From Melittangium boletus DSM 14713 (GTDB lineage Bacteria; Myxococcota; Myxococcia; Myxococcales; Myxococcaceae), in assembly GCF_002305855.1 (NCBI RefSeq), contig NZ_CP022163.1:992292-1056291 (forward strand): a stretch of DNA of 64,000 nucleotides, given 5' to 3'. Made by a program: the position numbers and the translations under genes. Below, piece after piece: positions 29,193-37,419 of this stretch; the stretch's first letter is position 1, and each line of letters opens with the position of its first letter. The notes under the pieces are model-generated. The model was given only the letters and a program-made list of their open reading frames with translations. It was not told the DNA's origin and searched no databases.

Positions 29193-31673
29193 ATGCGCGC
29201 CCTTCCACTGCTCCTGCTGTGTCCCGGCCTCGTGCTCGCCCAGACGGGGCTCATCACCCAGCCCGCCGTGCCGCCCCGGGGGGTGACGCTGCCGCCCACG
29301 TCCGCCGCCCTGGTGGACGAGGCCACGGCGCTCTCGCTCAACCCCGCCAGCCTGCGCCTCGTCGGCCCCGGGCAGCTCTTCTACCTGCACGAGCGCAACC
29401 TCGTGCGCGATCAGGTGGGAGACGCGCTCTTCCTGGGGTCCTCCTTCGGAGGCGGCCTGGGCGCGGGCCTCGGCGTGGAGTGGCTTCGGGGCCAGGGGTT
29501 GCCCGACTACCGCAAGACGTCCTTCGGCCTGGCGATTGGCGCGGGGGCGCTGTCGCTCGGCGCGAGCTACCACGCCCTCTCCTCGGAGCACCGGGACATC
29601 GAGCGGCTGTCGGGCTTCGATCTGGGCCTCACGCTGCGCCCCGCGCGCTTCCTGTCGCTGGGCGCGGTGGTGAAGGACGTGAACGCCCCCACGAGCGGCG
29701 CCTTCTCCCTGCCCCGCGTCTACCAGGTGGCCCTGGGGCTGCGTCCCTTCGGCGAGCGCCTGACGCTGGGCGCCGACTACGCCGCCGCGCAGGGGGCCTG
29801 GGAGGCCGGACAGCTCACCTACACGCTGCGCGCCACGGTGCTGCCAGGGCTGGGGCTGGGGGCGGGCCTGTCGCACGGCTTCGGCACGGCGGGGCCTCCG
29901 CTGGCGTTGCAGGTGGCGGCCACCCTGGACGGCTCGCGCTTCGGCCTCACCTACGCGGCGGGAGGCGTCCGGGGGGGCGGCACGGATCACCTGCTGGCGG
30001 TGCGCCTGTCGGGTGAGCGCTACGCGGCGCCGCGCCTGGGCAGGGGGGCCCTGGCACTGGTGGACCTGGATGATCGGCTGGTGGCTCGCGGGGGCCTGCG
30101 CTCGGACCTGCTCGGCCTCACCGGGCCGGAGCCCTACCTGGAGCTGGTGCAGTGGTTGGACGAGGCCTCGCGGGACGAGCGGCTCAAGGGCGTGGTGCTC
30201 AAGCTGTCGGCGCTGCCCGGCGTGGATTGGGCCAAGGCGGACGAGCTGCACCACGCGGTGCTGCGGCTGCGCGCGGCGGGCAAGAAGGTGATGGCGGTGC
30301 TGCACCAGGTGGACGACCGGACCTACCTCGTGGCGTCGGCGGCGGACGAGGTGTACGCGCTGTCCGCCTCGTCCCTGCTCGTCAACGGGCTGTCGGCCCA
30401 GGTGCTGTACCTGGGGGGCACGATGGAGAAGCTGGGCGTGAGCTGGGACGTGGCCCGGGTGGGCGAGTACAAGACGGCCCCCGAGCAGCTCACCCGCCGC
30501 GACCTGAGCCCCGCCGAGCGCGAGACGCTCGAGGCCTTCCTGGACACGCAGACGGCCTACGACGTGGAGACGGTGACGAAGGCCCGCCGGATGACGCCCG
30601 AGCGGCTTCGGGAGGCGTGGAGCGCGGGCATCCTCACCGCCGCCCGGGCCCACGAGCTGGGCCTGGTGGACGGGGTGCTCCTGCCCGAGGACTTCGACGC
30701 GAAGCTGGAGGCCCTGGTGCCCGGGGCGCGCTATGACGGCGACTACTCGCCGCGCGACGAGCGGGACGCGCGCTGGAGCCCGCGGCGCCGCATCGCGGTG
30801 GTGCCCGTGATCGGCAACATCGTCGGAGGCAAGAGCCGCCGCTCGCCCCTGGGCGGGGACTTCGCCGTGGGCGCGGAGACGGTGATCCTCGCCCTGGAGC
30901 GGGCCCAGAGGGACCCGTCCGTGGTGGCCATCGTCCTCCGGGTGGACTCCCCTGGCGGCGAGGTGCTGGCGTCGGATCTGATGTACCGCGCCGTGCTGGA
31001 GGCCCGGAAGCACAAGCCCGTCGTCGCCTCCATGGGCGACGTGGCGGCCTCGGGCGGCTACTACGCCGCCATGGGAGCGCACGAGGTCTGGGCGTCGCCC
31101 ACCACGCTGACGGGCAGCATCGGCGTCTTCTTCATCAAGCCCGCGCTGCGCGGCCTGCTGGGCGACAAGCTGGGCGTGAGCGAGGAGACGCTCGGCCGCG
31201 CGCCCATGCCCGACCTGGTGAACCTCTGGCGGCCCTGGACGGAGCCGGAGCGGAAGGCCATGCAGGGCTGGGTGGACGCGGCCTACGACGACTTCATCAC
31301 CCAGGTGGCGCTGTCGCGGAAGCTGGACAAGGAGAAGGTGGACGCGGTCGCGCGAGGCCGGGTGTGGACGGGCACGGCGGCCCGGGAGCGCGGGTTGGTG
31401 GACGAGCTGGGAGGACTGGTGGAGGCGGTGGCGGCGGCGCGCAAGCGGGCCGGCGTGCCCGAGTGGGAGGAGTTGGACCTGAAGGTGATGGGCGAGGCGC
31501 GCGGATTCTTCTCGTCCCTGGGCGGCGAGCCCGGAGTGGATGCCGGGTCCAGCCCTACCCCCCTCCTCCCGCCCGCCCTCCAGGCCTTCGTGCGGGAGTC
31601 GGGCCTGGAGTCCGCCTGGATGCTGGAGCCGGGCCTCAAGGCGGCGCAGCCCTTCTCACTCCGCGTCCGATGA
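29193..31673 (+). CDS. sppA: Signal peptide peptidase SppA fused to an N-terminal beta-barrel-like domain
   Basis: An 826-residue protein. Residues 1-16 are a signal peptide. About 17-285 look like an outer-membrane barrel of PorV/FadL type, with alternating short strands and Gly turns (LSLNPASLRLVGPGQLFYLHER; GAGLGVEWLRGQG). About 290-790 form the tandem S49 peptidase of long SppA. Its catalytic lysine is Lys427 (VGEYKTAPEQLTRRDLSP) and the serine is Ser620 (AASGGYYAAMGAHEVWASP). The 193-residue gap between them is close to that in E. coli SppA. S49 enzymes digest leftover signal peptides in the inner membrane. Placing one behind a barrel-like domain suggests a different location. Confidence 0.85.
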   Translation: MRALPLLLLCPGLVLAQTGLITQPAVPPRGVTLPPTSAALVDEATALSLNPASLRLVGPGQLFYLHERNLVRDQVGDALFLGSSFGGGLGAGLGVEWLRGQGLPDYRKTSFGLAIGAGALSLGASYHALSSEHRDIERLSGFDLGLTLRPARFLSLGAVVKDVNAPTSGAFSLPRVYQVALGLRPFGERLTLGADYAAAQGAWEAGQLTYTLRATVLPGLGLGAGLSHGFGTAGPPLALQVAATLDGSRFGLTYAAGGVRGGGTDHLLAVRLSGERYAAPRLGRGALALVDLDDRLVARGGLRSDLLGLTGPEPYLELVQWLDEASRDERLKGVVLKLSALPGVDWAKADELHHAVLRLRAAGKKVMAVLHQVDDRTYLVASAADEVYALSASSLLVNGLSAQVLYLGGTMEKLGVSWDVARVGEYKTAPEQLTRRDLSPAERETLEAFLDTQTAYDVETVTKARRMTPERLREAWSAGILTAARAHELGLVDGVLLPEDFDAKLEALVPGARYDGDYSPRDERDARWSPRRRIAVVPVIGNIVGGKSRRSPLGGDFAVGAETVILALERAQRDPSVVAIVLRVDSPGGEVLASDLMYRAVLEARKHKPVVASMGDVAASGGYYAAMGAHEVWASPTTLTGSIGVFFIKPALRGLLGDKLGVSEETLGRAPMPDLVNLWRPWTEPERKAMQGWVDAAYDDFITQVALSRKLDKEKVDAVARGRVWTGTAARERGLVDELGGLVEAVAAARKRAGVPEWEELDLKVMGEARGFFSSLGGEPGVDAGSSPTPLLPPALQAFVRESGLESAWMLEPGLKAAQPFSLRVR

Positions 31674-31936
31674 AGTCGAGCGGAAAACACCGAAAGACGA
31701 AATTCTCCCGGCTTCCGATCTGTCCTTTGATAATGTAGCCCCGCGCTTCCCCATCGGCCCTCAGGCCATCGGGACGCTCCAGGGGCCGGCGGTTCGGTCC
31801 TCGGAAGGCTCGTGCCATGCGCGCGAGGCCATTCCGAGCACCCCGCGGCAGACCCCTGTCCCACAGCCCGCAGAACCTCGCGCGCCCCGCCGGGGACTCC
31901 TCCTCGGAGGGGAGCGCCACAGCCCCCTTGTAGACC
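31674..31936 (+). promoter_or_regulatory. Long C-rich leader region of rho
   Basis: The 263-bp region holds a lone AT-rich patch near 31726-31737 (TTTGATAATGTA) that may be the promoter's -10. If so, about 200 nt of mostly C-rich leader follows. An imperfect hairpin CTCCTCC/GGAGGGGAG near 31897-31915 sits ahead of rho, and no Shine-Dalgarno adjoins the ATG. Many rho genes are autoregulated through their leader, and that is plausible here. Confidence 0.4.
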
Positions 31937-33481
31937 ATGAGCGAAACCGACAACCGCGATCCCCGAGAGCTCCCCTCCCCCGCGGCCGCCCGCCCCGAGG
32001 CACCCGACCTGGACGAAGGCGACGACGAGGGCGATGACGGCCCCGATGAGGGCGAGGGCTCGGCCGCGCCGGGACAACCCGCGGGTGCCCAACCGGGCCC
32101 GGGTGGCCGCCGCCGCCGCCGCCGCCGCCGCCGTCGGGGTGCCCAGGTGCACTTCACCCCGGAGGGGCAGGCCTACCGCCTGGTCGCCGGTCCGGATGGC
32201 CAGCAGCAGCAGGTGTTTCTCACGCCGCAGGAATTGCAGCAGTACCAGCAGCGTCAGGCGCAACAGCAGCAGCAGCAACAGCCCGCCCCGGGCGGCGCCC
32301 CCCATGCCCCCCAGCACGCGCCGCACCCGCACGGGCACCATGGCGGCGGCCAGCAGCGGGCGCAGCACGTGGCGCCCCAACCCTCGCTCGCTCCCGTGGA
32401 GGGCGTGCTCGACACCGAGGCCAAGGGCCCCAATGCCTACCTGCGGCAGATCAAACGCAACCTCCTGCCCTCGCCCGACGACGCGGAGATCCCCAAGAAC
32501 CTGGTGCAGAAGCTGCGCCTGCGCCCGGGCCAGTACCTGAACGCGTTCGCGCAGATGAAGGGCCAGAAGGGCCTCGTCCAGCGCGTGGAGCAGGTGGATG
32601 GCCGCCCGTTGGAGCAGATGAACCGCCTGCCCCATTTCGCGGACCTCACGTCCGTGGACCCGGTGGAGCGCATCAAGCTGGAGAACGGTCACCGGGAAAT
32701 GGTGACGCGGGTGTTGGATCTCATCTCGCCCATCGGCAAGGGCCAGCGCGCGCTCATCGTCGCCCCGCCCAAGACGGGCAAGACGATCATGCTCCAGCGC
32801 ATCGCCCAGGCGGTGGTGGCCAACCACCCGGAGATGCACCTCATGGTGCTGCTCATCGACGAGCGCCCCGAGGAAGTCACGGACATGCGCCGCAGCATCA
32901 AGGCGGAGGTGCTGGCGTCCAGCTCGGACCGGCCCACGGGCGATCACCTGAAGATCGCCGAGCTGGCGCTCGAGCGGGCGCGGCGTCTGGTGGAGAGCGG
33001 CAAGGACGTGATGATCCTCCTGGACTCCATCACGCGGCTGGCGCGCGCGTACAACAAGGAGCAGGACAACTCGGGCCGGACGCTGTCGGGCGGCGTGGAC
33101 AGCCGCGCGCTCGAGCGCCCCAAGCGCATCTTCGGCGCGGCGCGCGCCACCGAGGAGGCCGGCAGCCTCACCATCATCGGCACGGCGCTCATCGACACCG
33201 GCAGCCGCATGGACGAGGTCATCTTCGAGGAGTTCAAGGGCACCGGTAACTCCGAGGTGACGTTGGACCGGTTCCTCTCGGAGAAGCGCATCTTCCCGGC
33301 CATCAACATCGGCCAGTCCGGCACGCGCAAGGAAGAGAAGCTCTTCACCCACAAGGAGTACGAGAAGGTGAAGAAGATGCGTCAGATGCTCTTCGCGGTG
33401 AAGCCGGTGGAGGCCATGGAAGCGCTCATCAAGCGCCTGAGCCGCTACACCTACAACGACGAGTTCCTCGAGGAGTTGTAA
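31937..33481 (+). CDS. rho: Transcription termination factor Rho with a disordered N-terminal domain
   Basis: A hexameric RNA helicase that ends transcription, 514 residues versus 419 in E. coli. The ATPase domain is well conserved: Walker A APPKTGKT, LIDERPEEVTDM, ILLDSITRLARAYN, the R-loop GTGNSEVTLDR and the C-terminal TYNDEFLEEL. The first 150 residues have no Rho_N helical bundle. They contain an acidic stretch, a run of ten Arg (about 58-67), a Gln-rich and a His/Pro-rich segment. In the cold-shock-like domain the E. coli GFGFLR and DDIYVS motifs read GPNAYLR and DDAEIP. Primary-site RNA recognition may therefore differ. Confidence 0.95.
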   Translation: MSETDNRDPRELPSPAAARPEAPDLDEGDDEGDDGPDEGEGSAAPGQPAGAQPGPGGRRRRRRRRRRGAQVHFTPEGQAYRLVAGPDGQQQQVFLTPQELQQYQQRQAQQQQQQQPAPGGAPHAPQHAPHPHGHHGGGQQRAQHVAPQPSLAPVEGVLDTEAKGPNAYLRQIKRNLLPSPDDAEIPKNLVQKLRLRPGQYLNAFAQMKGQKGLVQRVEQVDGRPLEQMNRLPHFADLTSVDPVERIKLENGHREMVTRVLDLISPIGKGQRALIVAPPKTGKTIMLQRIAQAVVANHPEMHLMVLLIDERPEEVTDMRRSIKAEVLASSSDRPTGDHLKIAELALERARRLVESGKDVMILLDSITRLARAYNKEQDNSGRTLSGGVDSRALERPKRIFGAARATEEAGSLTIIGTALIDTGSRMDEVIFEEFKGTGNSEVTLDRFLSEKRIFPAINIGQSGTRKEEKLFTHKEYEKVKKMRQMLFAVKPVEAMEALIKRLSRYTYNDEFLEEL

Positions 33482-33486
33482 CCGTC

Positions 33487-33515
33487 GGCCCTGGCGGGGG
33501 CGGGCCCTTTGTGTT
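33487..33515 (+). terminator. Possible terminator of rho
   Basis: GGCCC (33487-33491) pairs with GGGCC (33502-33506) and is followed by CTTTGTGTT. The stem is short and the T-run is interrupted. Confidence 0.35.
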
Positions 33516-33597
33516 GGGAGGGCTCCACCCCACCTGATGCGTCCAGGGAACGCGGTCATCCCACTGGTAGTCTTCGCCTCCATGGGAGGCAGGTGGG

Positions 33598-35325
33598 ATG
33601 CACGACGGACGCGGTGAGCAGGACGGGGAGGAGTTGTGGGGGCCGGAGTTCGCTCCGGGCAGACAGGTGGCGGGCTTCACCTTGAGGGAGCGGCTGGACA
33701 CCGGGGGCGCGAGCCGGGTGTACCTGGCCGAGCGCGGAGGCCGGCTCTTCGCCCTCAAGCTGGTGCCCATGGGGCAGTGGGGCGAGCGCGAAGTGGATGC
33801 GCTGCGCCGGGTGCGCGACGCCGCCGTGGTGGGCCTGCTCGGCTATGGCCAGTGGCCCGAGACCCGGCCGCGCTTCCTCGTCTTGGAGTTGGAGTGGGTG
33901 GAGGGTGTCCCCCTGGACGTCTGGGCGGGACGGGCGCCCCGTCACGCGCGCCAGTGGGTGGAGCAGGTGCTGCTGCCCCTGACGCGCGCCCTGGGGCAGG
34001 TCCACGCGGCGGGAGTCGTGCACCGCGACGTGAAGGAAGCCAACGTCGTCATGCGCCAGCACGACGGGCAACCGGTGCTGGTGGACTTCGGCTCGGCGGC
34101 GTACGAGGGCTCGCCCCGATTGACGAAGCGGCTGCCTCCGGGCACGCCCGAGTACCGCAGCCCCGAGATGCTGCGCTTCGCCAAGGAGTGGGAGGGCGAG
34201 CCCTATACCTCCCGGCCCTCGGACGACTGGTGGGCCCTGGGGGTCATGCTCTACATCCTGCTGACCCGCTCCCTGCCGTTTGGAGACCGGCACGGGCCGC
34301 TGGTGCGCAACATCCTCCAGCACACGCCCGAGCCGCCCCACGTGAAGAACCCACGGGTCCCCCAGGCGCTGGGCGAACTGTGTCTGCGCATGCTGGAGAA
34401 GGCGCCCGAGTCCCGCTACGCCGACGCCCCGGCGCTCGTCGAGGCCATGGAAGAAGCGCTCCGCGGGGCCGATGACACCTGGCTCGTGCCGCTCTTCGAC
34501 GTGGAGCCCGAGCCCGAGCCCATGCCCGTGCGCGCCGAGCCCCAGGCGGCACCCCGCCGCGTGCCCCGGAAGCGCTGGCCCTGGCTCCTGGCGCTCGGTG
34601 GGGCGGCGGCCGTGTTGCTCCTGGCACCGGAGGCACACAGACCCTCCCGGGAAGAGGGGCCTCCTCCCCCACGTATCAGGTCACCCCCTCCTCCCCCCTC
34701 TCAGCAGGCTGGATTCCGTCAGGAAATAGCGCCCGTCACGCGGACGGCGGAAGTTGGCCCCGGCGCGGAACTTATGAAGTCACCCCTCCCCGTGCCCGTC
34801 GCCCAAGCGACGCACCGAGAGGAAAAGCCGATGCGCAAGCCCCACCCGGGCCGCACTCCCGTTGCCTCCACCGTGGTCACCGCCGCGGCGTGCTTGAGCG
34901 CCGCCTGCGCGACCGCCCCGCGCCCTCTTCCCCCTCCCGCCAACTGCCCACCGGGAAGCGAGGAGAGCGCCAAGCGCTTCGGGCTGCGCTTGTACAGGCC
35001 CTACCTGGGAGTCCTGGCCCCCCGGGACAGCCTGATCGGAACCAAGAACATGTACCGCATCACGGTGCGCGACGGCGCCCGCTCCACGCTCGAGACCTTG
35101 ACGGAGTGGGCCCAGTTGCCGGACCGCTCCCTGTTCCAGGGGGAACTCTATTTCGCGCGGAATGGAGTGCATGGCCGCTATACCCGGCTCACCCTGCCCT
35201 CGGGGGAGTCCTTCCCCATCTGCGCCACCCTCTGGAAGCCCATCGAGACGCAGCCCGGCAGCACCTCCGAGAAGGCCATCATCAACCCCTTCACCTATTT
35301 GACCGTCGTGCCCGAGTTCCCATGA
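33598..35325 (+). CDS. Hanks-type Ser/Thr protein kinase with C-terminal extracytoplasmic domain
   Basis: The 575-residue protein has a kinase domain (about 25-290). The Gly-rich loop is LDTGGASRVYL, with Lys54 (FALKLV), catalytic HRDVKEANVV (Asp144) and DFG (Asp163), then GTPEYRSPEM. A Pro-rich juxtamembrane segment and one membrane helix (about 327-345, WPWLLALGGAAAVLLLA) follow, then a periplasmic domain. Inside it, Met412 (ATG 34831) has a perfect GAGAGGA 7 nt upstream and begins a lipoprotein-like signal. A shorter lipoprotein may therefore be made from the same frame. ATG 33598 follows GGAGG, with a candidate -10 TAGTCT at 33568-33573. The stop overlaps the DUF2381 gene by ATGA. Confidence 0.9.
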   Translation: MHDGRGEQDGEELWGPEFAPGRQVAGFTLRERLDTGGASRVYLAERGGRLFALKLVPMGQWGEREVDALRRVRDAAVVGLLGYGQWPETRPRFLVLELEWVEGVPLDVWAGRAPRHARQWVEQVLLPLTRALGQVHAAGVVHRDVKEANVVMRQHDGQPVLVDFGSAAYEGSPRLTKRLPPGTPEYRSPEMLRFAKEWEGEPYTSRPSDDWWALGVMLYILLTRSLPFGDRHGPLVRNILQHTPEPPHVKNPRVPQALGELCLRMLEKAPESRYADAPALVEAMEEALRGADDTWLVPLFDVEPEPEPMPVRAEPQAAPRRVPRKRWPWLLALGGAAAVLLLAPEAHRPSREEGPPPPRIRSPPPPPSQQAGFRQEIAPVTRTAEVGPGAELMKSPLPVPVAQATHREEKPMRKPHPGRTPVASTVVTAAACLSAACATAPRPLPPPANCPPGSEESAKRFGLRLYRPYLGVLAPRDSLIGTKNMYRITVRDGARSTLETLTEWAQLPDRSLFQGELYFARNGVHGRYTRLTLPSGESFPICATLWKPIETQPGSTSEKAIINPFTYLTVVPEFP

Positions 35326-36251
35326 CGCCCGCCGCCCTGCTCCTGCTGGCGCTGCGGCAAGGTGTTCTGTTGGCGAATCCACCCAGCGCGCCGACGTGCA
35401 TGGAGCGCCAGCGCATCGAGCTGTCGCGGCCTCCCCCTCCGGGCGGACGGGAGATCTGCATCCGTCCGGGGGTCTTGACCGGCCTGCTCTTCGATGTGCC
35501 CGTGTCGGTGGATCTCCAGGACGAGGTGCGCTTCGAGGAGATTCTCCGGAGCGGCCGGGGCATCGGCGTCATTCCACCCCCCGACCTGATCCCCGGAGAA
35601 CGGCTTCGGCTCACCGTGCGTTTCTCCTCGGAGCGGGAACCGTCGAGCGTCACGTTCCCGCTGGTCTTCCATCCCGGGGCGGTGACCCGGCAGGTGGACG
35701 TCTTCCATGATGACCGCTCCCGCGACGCGCTGGTCCGGGAGGTCGAGGAAGAGCACGCGAAGAACCAGCGGCTGCGGGAGGAAAACCAGTCCCTGCGCGA
35801 GCAGCTCCAACGGCCCCTGGGGCTGCGCCAGCTCATCCTGGGCGGCGCGCTCGACCCGAACGGCATCCAGGTCCGCGTCCTGCTCGCCCCCACCCATGAG
35901 CCGTTCGACGAACCCCTCTCCATCCTGAGCGGGGTGAGCTACCGCGCCGCCGACCAGGTGGCCGTGGATCTGGTCCTGCGGAACAATGGCACCGAGCGCT
36001 GGACGCTGTCGGCGGTGGCGCTGAGGGAAGACACGGGCGACCCCCTGAGGAACGTGGATTTCGTGCAACCGCCCCCCCTGGAGCCGCAAGGCATCCAGCA
36101 CCTCTTCGTCGAGGGGACCCTGGCCCGGAACGCGTCCCTGGGCGCACTGAGCCTGAGCATCGAGGACGAGGAGGGACGCACCATCACCCTTCCCCCCATC
36201 CCGTTGCCGGGACGCGAGGACCATCTCGACGATCGCGTCCGGGCTCACTAG
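35322..36251 (+). CDS. DUF2381 (TIGR02268) family protein
   Basis: The 309-residue protein belongs to a paralogous family largely restricted to myxobacteria. A signal-like N-terminus (MTPAALLLLALRQGVLLANP) precedes GREICIRPGVLTGLLFDVPV, VIPPPDLIPGERLRLTVRF and FPLVFHPGAVTRQVDVFHDDRSRDAL. A coiled coil (EEEHAKNQRLREENQSLREQL) follows, then a beta-rich domain (LVLRNNGTERWTL). Members are commonly encoded beside Ser/Thr kinases like the one it overlaps here. A shared sensory or envelope role is inferred. ATG 35322 is translationally coupled to the kinase. Confidence 0.85.
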   Translation: MTPAALLLLALRQGVLLANPPSAPTCMERQRIELSRPPPPGGREICIRPGVLTGLLFDVPVSVDLQDEVRFEEILRSGRGIGVIPPPDLIPGERLRLTVRFSSEREPSSVTFPLVFHPGAVTRQVDVFHDDRSRDALVREVEEEHAKNQRLREENQSLREQLQRPLGLRQLILGGALDPNGIQVRVLLAPTHEPFDEPLSILSGVSYRAADQVAVDLVLRNNGTERWTLSAVALREDTGDPLRNVDFVQPPPLEPQGIQHLFVEGTLARNASLGALSLSIEDEEGRTITLPPIPLPGREDHLDDRVRAH

Positions 36252-36254
36252 GGT
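36225..36254 (+). promoter_or_regulatory. Leaderless-type promoter overlapping the DUF2381 stop codon
   Basis: TAGGGT (36249-36254) includes the TAG stop of the preceding gene and ends 9 nt before the ATG at 36264. CTCGAC (36225-36230) is a weak -35 at 18 bp. There is no Shine-Dalgarno. Confidence 0.45.
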
Positions 36255-36263
36255 GTGCGTCTC

Positions 36264-36635
36264 ATGACCGCTCCACGCTCCCTGCATGCCCCCGACAAGC
36301 GCACCCCCGCCGTGGCCGAGGCCATGGCCCGTTTCCACCCGGACATCGTCGAGCAGGTGCGCACCACCGTCGAGCGCGAGCCCGTGGTGGTGGTGGGGAT
36401 GGCGCAGAACCCCTTCGTGAAGAAGGCGCGCCAGGCGCTCACCGAGGCGGGCATCCCCTTCACCTACCTGGAGTACGGCAGCTACCTGAGCAAATGGAAG
36501 GAGCGGCTCGCCGTGAAGATGTGGAGCGGCTGGCCCACGTTCCCCCAGGTCTTCGTGCGCGGCGTGCTCGTGGGCGGCTTCAACGACATGCGCAAGGCGC
36601 TGGAGGACGGCTCCCTGCGCAAGCTGCTGGGCTGA
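36264..36635 (+). CDS. Glutaredoxin-fold protein lacking active-site cysteines
   Basis: A 123-residue protein with the layout of monothiol glutaredoxins: VVVVGMAQNPFVKKARQALTEAGIPFTYLEYG, then the glutathione-site motifs TFPQVFVRGVLVGGFNDM and a C-terminal helix. The CxxC or CGFS position reads NPFV, and no Cys is present anywhere in the protein. It cannot do thiol-disulfide chemistry or ligate an Fe-S cluster through the usual Cys. A structural or glutathione-binding role is inferred. ATG 36264 is preferred over in-frame GTG 36255 because of the -10 position. Confidence 0.82.
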   Translation: MTAPRSLHAPDKRTPAVAEAMARFHPDIVEQVRTTVEREPVVVVGMAQNPFVKKARQALTEAGIPFTYLEYGSYLSKWKERLAVKMWSGWPTFPQVFVRGVLVGGFNDMRKALEDGSLRKLLG

Positions 36636-36648
36636 CGATCAGAAGACC

Positions 36649-37158
36649 ATGACGAACCCACCCAACGGCCTGCCCCCCCTCTCCGGCTACACCCCCACGC
36701 CCGAGTCCTTGCGGGTCGCGGAAGAGCAGCTCGCCAAGGCCTCTCCGGAGGAGCTCTCCGCCGCCGCGCGCGCCTGGGTCGTGTACAGCCGTTCCGCGGG
36801 AGGGCGCTCGTCCATCACCGGCGCCGAGCTGCCCGGCTTCTACATGACGCCCACGCTCGTGCGCGCGGCCTGGCTCGCCGTCGTGCGCGACCTGCGCGGT
36901 CGCGCGCCGACGCCCCCGCCCGCGGAGTCCACGCCCAAGGGCACACCGGAGGTGAAGCCAGTGACGCGGCAACCCGCCGCCGAGGAGGGAGCGGCGCGTT
37001 CGCCGGGCGCGACCCTGCCGGAGCTGTGCCGGGGCGCGCGCGACCTCGCCGAGGCCGTGAGCCTCATGGGCTCCTCCGACACGGAAGCCGCGCGGACGGT
37101 GACGAAGCTGGTGAAGCTCCTGTCCAAACGCCTGCGCGCACGGATGAATCAGCTGTGA
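36649..37158 (+). CDS. Hypothetical protein
   Basis: The 169-residue product is not recognised. The N-terminal half is Pro-rich then helical (LRVAEEQLAKASPEELSAAARAWVVYSRSAGG). A Pro/Thr-rich linker follows (about 85-115), and the C-terminus is a charged helix (TEAARTVTKLVKLLSKRLRARMNQL). There is no signal peptide or membrane helix. It starts 13 nt after the glutaredoxin-like gene and is probably co-transcribed with it. The upstream AGAAG is a weak ribosome-binding site. Confidence 0.65.
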   Translation: MTNPPNGLPPLSGYTPTPESLRVAEEQLAKASPEELSAAARAWVVYSRSAGGRSSITGAELPGFYMTPTLVRAAWLAVVRDLRGRAPTPPPAESTPKGTPEVKPVTRQPAAEEGAARSPGATLPELCRGARDLAEAVSLMGSSDTEAARTVTKLVKLLSKRLRARMNQL

Positions 37159-37180
37159 TGGAGAGGGGGGGGTGCAGCTG

Positions 37181-37254
37181 CGCGCTCAGAGGGACTTGAA
37201 CCCCCAACCCTTGGCTTCGAAGGCCAATGCTCTATCCAGTTGAGCTATGAGCGC
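37181..37254 (-). tRNA. tRNA-Arg (anticodon TCG)
   Basis: The minus strand folds into a full cloverleaf. The acceptor stem is GCGCTCA/TGAGCGC, the anticodon loop CTTCGAA on stem TTGGC/GCCAA, and the T-loop TTCAAGT. The discriminator is G, and CCA is not encoded. It reads CGA codons and lies 20 nt downstream of tRNA-His. Confidence 0.93.
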
Positions 37255-37274
37255 ACAAGGGGGGGATAAAGGTG

Positions 37275-37349
37275 GGCGGTCAACCGGGATCGAACCGGCA
37301 ACCTCCGGAGTCACAGTCCGGCGCTCTAACCAGTTGAGCTATGACCGCC
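37275..37349 (-). tRNA. tRNA-His (anticodon GTG)
   Basis: The minus-strand cloverleaf has acceptor GCGGTCA/TGACCGC, an encoded extra G at -1 facing discriminator C73 (the histidine identity pair), anticodon loop CTGTGAC and T-loop TTCGATC. It is transcribed before tRNA-Arg(TCG), probably from the same promoter. Confidence 0.94.
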
Positions 37350-37382
37350 ATCGCTGGCGACAACCACCATGAGACGGGCGGC

Positions 37383-37411
37383 TACCTATCGTGAAACCCG
37401 GGGCGCGGCAA
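37383..37411 (-). promoter_or_regulatory. Promoter of the tRNA-His/tRNA-Arg unit
   Basis: On the minus strand TTGCCG (37411-37406) and TAGGTA (37388-37383) are 17 bp apart, placing the start about 27 nt before tRNA-His. It sits in the gap just downstream of the ppsA stop. Confidence 0.5.
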
Positions 37412-37419
37412 GCCCTTTG

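Noticed and set aside
31283..33583. A 766-codon open frame on the minus strand
   Set aside because: It is antisense to sppA and rho, and its composition mirrors those genes.
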